Notes under the pieces: generated by a model
The model's input: the letters and a program-made list of their open reading frames with translations, nothing else
Told to the model about the DNA's origin: nothing
Database searches by the model: none
Shown here: one piece after another, positions 25,801 to 64,000 of the stretch
Layout of the letters: every line of letters begins with the position of its first letter
Position numbering within the stretch: position 1 is the stretch's first letter
From: Sinotaia quadrata
Taxonomy: Eukaryota > Mollusca > Gastropoda > Architaenioglossa > Viviparidae
Assembly: GCA_028829895.1 (NCBI GenBank)
Contig: CM054177.1
Coordinates: 51,817,664 to 51,881,663 of the forward strand
Length of the DNA stretch: 64,000 bases
Reading direction: 5' to 3'
Made by a program: the position numbers and the translations under genes

Positions 25801-28076
25801 CAAAGATCATCCAGTCTGGATAATCAGTGATACAAGGCGACCTACAGATTTGCAGTATTTCAGCAAAACTTATGCACAAAAGACAATTACAGTTCGCATA
25901 GAAGCAGATTTGTCTGTTCGTATTGGTAGAGGGTTTACTTTTACAGAAGGTTAGAACTTAATATTTTCAGAATTAATTATTGGTATTAATTTTATTTTAA
26001 TTAATTTCTGAAAAAAACAGAAAGATATCTGAATGTCTTTAAAAAAAATAAATAAATAAAGCATGCCTAATTTTTGTTCACTAGTCTTCCATATTACATT
26101 TATCATTAAGTAGTGTGCTATTACAGATGGTTGTAAAATGTTAATTTAATTATCATCGAATCATTGTCATTATTGAGTGTGATATTTCATAAACCGAGTA
26201 GTAATCATTTATCACATTTATTGTGTGAAGGAGTGTGCTTTTCCATATACAGTATTCATTATAATCAGTCTTTACTAAAATCATTGTTTTGAAGGAGTGT
26301 GTTTTTCCAAGTATTCATTATGTACTATTATTAATCAGTCTTCACTAGTAAGTAGTATCATTGTTAACAGAAATGTGCTATTCACCTGTGTATGAAACTT
26401 TAATCTTTCACCACTACTTATGTGCCAGTTTTCGAAAATCTCAGTGCAAGCATATTTTGTTCACTGCAATAAAACAGTCCTCTCTCACCTCATTCATTTA
26501 TTATTTTTTTAAATCAACACTAAAAAGGGTGAATTAAAGATGTAGTGAATTCCATAATGAGGTATAGACTGCACGAATTTAGAAAAAAAAATTCCATTCA
26601 ATACAATTTAAGAGTAATTTCATACATTAGCAAATACATAGCAATATCATTGTTACAGTAATATTAATGTAGTTTTGAAGCAGTAACTTTGATATACAGT
26701 GCTTAAAACTTCAAAAACTTTTTATTTTTTTCATGCTTATTTTTTTTAAAGGTTTTAACATTTTTTGTAAGTTCAAATGTAGTGTTATTGGTGCATATTT
26801 GTGGCATTCTTCTTCAAAGTCTTTATATGTATTTATATTTTATATAATGAAAAGAATCAGTAATTGATAAATGTTATTGGTTCTATATCTTTATATAGAT
26901 ACTCTGTACAATATGTATTGCGATAACAAGAATAATTTTTTGATAAGTTCAGTGTTACTGAATTGTGACAAATTTTATATCATATTCTGCTAATTTTATA
27001 TCTTTGCTAAGTTTAAAGAAAAGTTCATTCTAACTAAATATGTGTTCAAAGAGAAATTATGCATAAATAATAATAAGAAAAGTAAATTTACCATCTTATA
27101 AATTGTTAATCTTTTATTCTTAACCCATAGTGTTGTGGCAGTTTTGGTGGACTTTTTTGGTTTTTTTTTAACTGTCTCCTCACCTGCCCCAATAAATTAT
27201 TTAATAAATCATAATACATTACTAGAAATAGGGATAGGCAAATTCACTCTGCTACAGTATTGATCGCTGTTGAGTGTTCCATGTATGGTTAAATAGTCAC
27301 TTATTATTATCTTTGTACTGATTGTTTTTCCATATGCAGATAAAGAAATCATTTACCATCATCACTGTATTGATAGTTGTTCTATGGCTGATTAAAGAAT
27401 CAGTTATTTATTAGTATCATTGTTTGTATTGATTGTTCCAATGTGGTTAAAGAATTGCTTATTTGTCATTATCTTTGTACAGATTGTTGTTCCATATGTG
27501 GTTACAGAGTCTGTTTTATTTATCAGTATCTTTGTGTTGATTGTTCCAAGTATGTTAAAGAATCTATATTATTTATAATATTGTATTGTTTCAAGTGTCA
27601 TTAAAGAATCATTGTTTGTATTGATTGTTCCAAGTATGATTGTGGAATCTGTTATTTATAAGTGTTATTGTTTGTATTGATTGTTCCAAGTGTGGTTAAA
27701 GAATCTGTTTCATTTAACACTTTTGTTTTGATTATTCCAGGTGTGATTAAAGAATTTGTTTTATTTATCAGTATCATTTTTGGTTATTGATTGTTCAAAG
27801 TGTGGTTATAAAATTTGTTTTATTTATAATATCATTGCTTGCTTTGATTGTTTTAAGTTTGGTCAAAGAATCCTTTGTATATAATTATCAGCACATGTAT
27901 CAATTGTTCCAGGTGTGGACGATGCAGAATCAGAGTGTGGTCTTGACAGTGAGGTGAATTGGGACTTTCATATTTTTAATAACAATGATCAGGGATTGGA
28001 AGAACAGATAATGGCCTTGATTAACCAAGTGCAAAGTCGATTGTCCAAGCATGACAGTAAAATTCGTTTGTCCTAG
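22765..28076 (+). CDS. PMVK: Phosphomevalonate kinase, animal type (complete, 4 coding exons)
   Basis: PMVK uses ATP to convert mevalonate 5-phosphate to the 5-diphosphate in the mevalonate (isoprenoid and sterol) pathway. The animal enzyme has a P-loop NMP-kinase fold, unrelated to the fungal and plant GHMP type. Joined exons 22765-22847, 24233-24296, 25664-25949 and 27913-28076 give 198 residues (human 192). The P-loop SGKRKSGKD is at residues 11-19, then RLSEPLKSQYA, LLDASSYKE, IKWGEERR, DPGFFCR, SDTRR at 104-108 and VDDAESECGLD at 146-156. All are hallmark blocks of the family. The C-terminus runs past the SRL that ends the human protein. Start chosen as the ATG directly before the conserved N-terminus. 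Confidence 0.97.
24233..24296 (+). CDS. PMVK: PMVK exon 2
   Basis: 64 nt, acceptor AAAATCAG, donor GTAGGA. Encodes SSEVCCIMRLSEPLKSQYAK, matching the human VCAVLRLSGPLKEQYA. Too short to appear as an open frame of its own. Confidence 0.95.
24796..25071 (+). other. Unrecognised open frame in PMVK intron 2
   Basis: 91 codons open (starts MLIFRQNQTQRKYSC). No family recognised; lies wholly in intron 2 in the sense orientation. It may be chance or an old element fragment. Confidence 0.15.
25664..25949 (+). CDS. PMVK: PMVK exon 3
   Basis: 286 nt, acceptor TTTATTCCAG, donor GTTAGA. Carries most of the catalytic domain: DPGFFCR, PVWIISDTRRPTDLQYF and the strand before the last intron. The intron position before VDDAESECG appears to match the human gene (from memory). 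Confidence 0.97.
26170..26400. repeat. Degenerate repeats in PMVK intron 3
   Basis: Loosely repeated segments share GAAGGAGTGTGCTTTTCC and AATCAGTCTTTACTA. They are not at a splice site. Confidence 0.6.
27260..27912. repeat. Minisatellite seeded by the PMVK exon 4 acceptor
   Basis: About 11 diverged units of 55-65 bp carry GATTGTTCCAAGTGTGGTTA and AAAGAATCTGTT. The real junction reads CAATTGTTCCAG|GTGTGG, so each unit includes 12 nt of intron end plus roughly 20 nt of exon start. One unit near 27740 keeps TTCCAGGTGTG and is a perfect decoy acceptor. Confidence 0.85.
27913..28076 (+). CDS. PMVK: PMVK exon 4 (stop codon)
   Basis: Acceptor AATTGTTCCAG; encodes VDDAESECGLDSEVNWDF and a helical tail with QSRL at residues 185-188, ending in IRLS and TAG at 28074. 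The intron-exon junction is the seed of the upstream repeat array (27260-27912). Confidence 0.96.
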
Positions 28077-28114
28077 TCAAAAGTTAATAATCACGAACAG
28101 TCATGAGTTCAGAT

Positions 28115-28120
28115 AATAAA
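28115..28120 (+). terminator. PMVK: PMVK poly(A) signal candidate
   Basis: AATAAA 39 nt after the PMVK stop codon; a second AATAAA lies about 100 nt further on. Confidence 0.55.
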
Positions 28121-29042
28121 ATCATGTAATCACCCATCAAAAGACCATGGGTTTGTGTGTTGTTAGGTATGTCTATTCTAATGAATGGTGCCTGTCTTGA
28201 CTGGTGGACAGATGGATGATATGCAAATAAATAATTTAACAGATGTTAATAACTATTTTAGCAGGATAAAGTGATCTTATCGAGATCATGCAGATAGTTG
28301 AAAAATGAAACTATTATAGGAATATTGTAGAACACTTGCTATTGCTTTTGATCAGGAATAAACTGTCAACTGGCCTACTTCAGGGAGGAGTGCCAGGTGG
28401 ATGATACACTTCTGTATTAATAATTTAATTTGAACATTTTGATGGATGTGAGTGTGTTCATATTTTATTGAACATTTTTTTTAATGGATATATGTGAGTA
28501 CATGTCTGTTTTAAATTGAACTTTTTTTATGGATGATATGTGAGTGCAGATCTACATTCATCTACATATTTTGATAAATATGTGTGTGTTCATGTTTTAT
28601 TGAACTTTTTTAAAATGGATATATGTGAGCACATGTCCGTTTTAAATTGAATTTGTTAAGCCTAGACAACCAGAGAGACATAATTGTAGTTACATATCTA
28701 GCTAACCAGACATCTAGGCAGACAGATGTATGTAGTTATGTAACTAGCTATGTAGACATGTAAGCAGACAAATGTATATAGTTATGTTTAGTTACCTAGA
28801 CAGCCAGGCAGAGAGATGTATGTAGTTATATAACTAGCCATTTAGACAGGCTGGAGACAGATGTATGCAGTTAATTAACTATCAGAACAGCCAGGTAGTC
28901 AAGTATGTACACAGCAGATAGACGGATAGTATTTGAACAAATAATATTGCAGAATGATTTTTTAATATGCATATATTTGTGTTTTAAATATTTCGAAAAC
29001 AAATTAGAGCACTCTTTAAAACTAGGAGAATCTGCAGTGTGA

Positions 29043-29048
29043 TTTATT
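29043..29048 (-). terminator. DUF885 gene poly(A) signal candidate
   Basis: AATAAA on the minus strand, about 80 nt after the stop codon of the DUF885 gene. Confidence 0.55.
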
Positions 29049-29126
29049 TTGTCAAGTGGTGTTTGATGGTATGTCTATGTGTATAAATGCATATTTAAAA
29101 ATCCAGAGCATTGGCTTCGTCATGGT

Positions 29127-61230
<32,104 letters not shown>

Positions 61231-61959
61231 TGGCCTTGGTGGTATGACTCAGTCAGGTCCTTCACTCGCCCTGGGATTGAAAACACGATTACCTGCAGCA
61301 ATCCAGTTGTTTCTACATGTGATTTTACATTGTAATATTATGGAGTCACTTTGAAGAGTCATTACAATAATTTCTACCTTGATAGTTAGACATGTCAGTA
61401 AAGTGGAAAGGAGATACCTGTCACTTCTATTAGTCTATAAAATTAGTTAGACATGTCAGTAAAGTGTAAAAGGCGATATCTGTCACGTATCTAGTGATAG
61501 TCTGGCATGAAAGTAAAGTGAAAAAGAGATATCTGTCATTTCTATATTGATAGTTAGGCATGACAGTAAAGTGAAAAAAGAGATATCTATCATTTCTATA
61601 GTGATAGTGTAAGAAAATCTTTTTAGATTTACTATTTTATTATCTTCATCATTTCAAATGCAAATTTAATTTATATTTTACTCATGTGTTTGGTAGTCTG
61701 TAAGACAAGGTGTTAGTCTTTATTTTGAAAGGCAAATTTCACGTACAAAAAATATACACACGCACAAACACACTCATAAGAAGGAAAAGAGAATGTCTAA
61801 GAAAAAGTAGCACAAGATACTTACTGTCACTCGTCGCGCCCAGGACGTTAACTTCTGCACAGCAAGAAAGACAAAAGCAAAACAAAGAGATAAGAACATT
61901 TCGGCAGCGTCGATAGCGTATAGCGTAAGCATAAAATCCGGCGCGCGCGCGCGCGCACG

Positions 61960-61998
<39 letters not shown>

Positions 61999-62700
61999 TC
62001 AGGACACATATACAAGCGCACACATTTACTCACGCATTTGCGCGAAAGCGGCGGAAGCCGAAAGCGCCCCCTACATTAGCAAGCAAGTACTCACACAAGA
62101 ATAGCTTACAAACAAAATGTCATATTACCTTTAGAGATAAGAGATTTAAATAGAATATTTAAAGGTCCATGACTTTCATTATAGCCTGAAGACAGGGTGA
62201 GATGCATTTATCAGTGTAAAAATACTCCACTCTACATTTAATGTTCAAATTAAAAATTCAAATTTTATTTTTTTTTGGCAAAAAACCCAAGCCATTCAGT
62301 GCACACGGCCATTTCAAGATGTTGTTTACCAATTACAAAAATGTCCCTGATAATTAATTTTTATAAATGTTTGTTGCCTCGAAGAAATCTTATGAAATAA
62401 AATGTCACATATGCATTTGTAATACTCACTGTGTCCATAAATTATTAGTTTTAATATCTTTCTTTTATACAAGGCTTTCAATGATATTGCATGATTTTGT
62501 TCAATAAAATCGGAAACATGTAACCTTTATTTTTTAACTGGAAAATAAAAAAAATATTACTCTACAGTCTACATCATTTAATGGCAATCAGGGACACAGG
62601 TCAGCTAAATACAGTAAATTAATTTTTAGAACAAAAGTACTGGCAATTCATTTCTTTTCTTCGTTCAAAAAATCCAGAATTTCATTGAATGCAGACGTTG
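61231..62700. other. Region upstream of the DUF885 gene
   Basis: Presumed promoter side. No TATA box recognised near the start. A four-copy repeat of about 60 bp (GTTAGACATGTCAGTAAAGT, AGATATCTGTCA) spans 61380-61610. A (GC)n(CA)n microsatellite is at 61941-61995. No supported gene. Confidence 0.5.
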
Positions 62701-62719
62701 GTCCTGAAACATTTGTAGA

Positions 62720-63130
62720 TAGGCCTCAAGATATGACACCACTGTAAGTAGGCCCCGCGAACTAACACCACTGTAGATAGTTTTCATAATCTGACAAAAG
62801 GGTAGACAGGCCCCATGAACTATCACCACTGTAGATGGGTTTATGACCTGACACCACTAAAGGTAGGTTTTATCTGAAACTACCGTAGACAGACTCCACA
62901 AACTGACACCACTGTAGACCGGTTTTATGATCTGACTCTAATATTAATGGGTTTTATATGTCACAACTGAAGATAGGCTCGTCGAACTAATATAAACAAG
63001 TTTTATGATCTAACATCACTGTAGATGTTTTTTATATGACCCGACACCACTGTAGATAGATTTTATGACCTGACATCATTGTAAATAGGTTTTATGACCC
63101 GACACCACGGTAGATATGTTTCATGAATTA
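62720..63130. repeat. About 34-bp degenerate minisatellite
   Basis: About 12 units of GGTTTTATGACCTGACACCA plus CTGTAGATA. Lies 1.5-1.9 kb upstream of the DUF885 start. Confidence 0.9.
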
Positions 63131-63289
63131 GTACAATAAATGTACTAACCCCCAGGAAAAGCACGTGTCAACCACAATGATGACAAGCTCGTCCATAACG
63201 ACTAAATGATGGTTTTACTGGAATGATCTGGTGTACTTCAGAGAGATAGACAACTGTTTCACTGTAGAGTTTACTCGAAATTTCTACGG

Positions 63290-63390
63290 GCTTGACAGAT
63301 GGTTGTCTGTCTGTTCGTTTGCCACTCGATTATACGAGTTTGCCAGATGTCTATCTGTCCGTTTGCCACTCGATTATACGAGTTTACCTA
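63290..63390. repeat. 47-bp two-copy repeat
   Basis: TTTGCCACTCGATTATACGA preceded by CTGTCTGTTCG or CTATCTGTCCG occurs twice. Confidence 0.9.
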
Positions 63391-63459
63391 TGTTATTTCC
63401 TTCTCCAAGAAACTAACTCACTATAGTTTAAACATGGATTCATTTCAGTTGCTCCAAAA

Positions 63460-63890
63460 AATAAATTCATGTTAGTTTTTAAAGAAATAATTATCTGATT
63501 TATATCAAGAATAAGTTCCCTTTCACGTAAAACCACTAAATCGTTTGTACGAAAAAATAATTCCCGTTTAAGTTAATAATGAGATAATCTAGTAGATTTA
63601 TACCAGGAAATAAGTTTATTTTCAGCTGTATTAAGTAAAGCACTATACCTGTGTATCAAGAAATAAGTTCTCTTTTAGTTATATAAAGCAAAACCACTGT
63701 AACCTTTATTCCAAGATATAAGTTTACTTTTAATTATATTCAGCAAAACCACTATACCTTTTTACCAAGATATAAGTTTACTTTTAGTTATATTAAGCAA
63801 AACCACTATATTCTATGTATAAAGAAATAAGTTTACTTTTAGTTGTATTAAGCAAAACCACTCTACCCTTTGTACTAAGAAACCAATTGT
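63460..63890. repeat. About 48-bp degenerate minisatellite
   Basis: Units of AAGATATAAGTTTACTTTTA plus AAGCAAAACCACTATACC, about seven copies, decaying leftward. Confidence 0.9.
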
Positions 63891-64000
63891 CGCATTCTTA
63901 ACACGTTAAGAAAGGGACAACACTTAATGTCTATAACATTGACATCAAGCGTCAAACGCTCACTATAATGGTGCACAATAGCTGCCACAAAACATTGTAT

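Larger units (their letters stand above)
28077..29126. other. Convergent 3' region between PMVK and the DUF885 gene
   Basis: Holds the 3' UTRs of both genes. There are two tandem repeats: 28430-28650 (about 66 bp; GATATATGTGAGTACATGTC) and 28660-28930 (about 60 bp; GACAGATGTATGTAGTTAT, TAACTAGC). Confidence 0.7.

Overview
The window is AT-rich, intron-dense animal nuclear DNA. It holds parts of three protein-coding genes whose introns all follow the GT-AG rule. Gene content, hAT-type transposon relics and very heavy minisatellite load suggest an invertebrate, most likely a lophotrochozoan and perhaps a gastropod mollusc. That placement is inference. Almost every long open reading frame here is a by-product of tandem repeats. 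The real genes are short exons that had to be joined by homology, splice sites and reading phase.

Layout. (1) 55-21821, minus strand: the first 15 coding exons of NBAS (neuroblastoma-amplified sequence), the subunit of the NRZ/Dsl1 tether with the N-terminal beta-propeller. The rest of the gene lies beyond position 1. Intron 1 contains a decayed hAT transposon (about 19298-21582). (2) 21822-22764: a 943-bp shared upstream region with an ETS-like CACTTCCGG. (3) 22765-28076, plus strand: complete four-exon animal-type phosphomevalonate kinase (PMVK), head to head with NBAS. (4) 28077-29126: convergent 3' ends. (5) 29127-61230, minus strand: a complete 18-exon gene for a predicted secreted DUF885 protein (609 codons by my joining). 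It has a signal peptide, the HExxPGHH motif and a 29-nt micro-exon. Its introns make up almost all of the 32 kb and are packed with minisatellites, microsatellites, a 106-bp-arm palindrome and two decayed transposase fragments. (6) 61231-64000: upstream DNA with more minisatellites and no gene I can support.

The three genes have unrelated jobs: ER-Golgi retrograde tethering, the mevalonate pathway, and a secreted putative metallohydrolase. NBAS and PMVK probably share a promoter region.

The most unusual observation is that many intronic minisatellites are not random. In nine places across all three genes, the repeat unit contains a real splice junction: 15-35 nt of exon edge, the GT or AG, and a short piece of intron. 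These units are copied 2 to about 28 times into the adjoining intron. The result is arrays of decoy donors (DUF885 exons 1, 2, 5, 11, 15; NBAS exon 10) and decoy acceptors (DUF885 exons 12, 16; PMVK exon 4). In at least two arrays the copies become more diverged with distance from the real exon.
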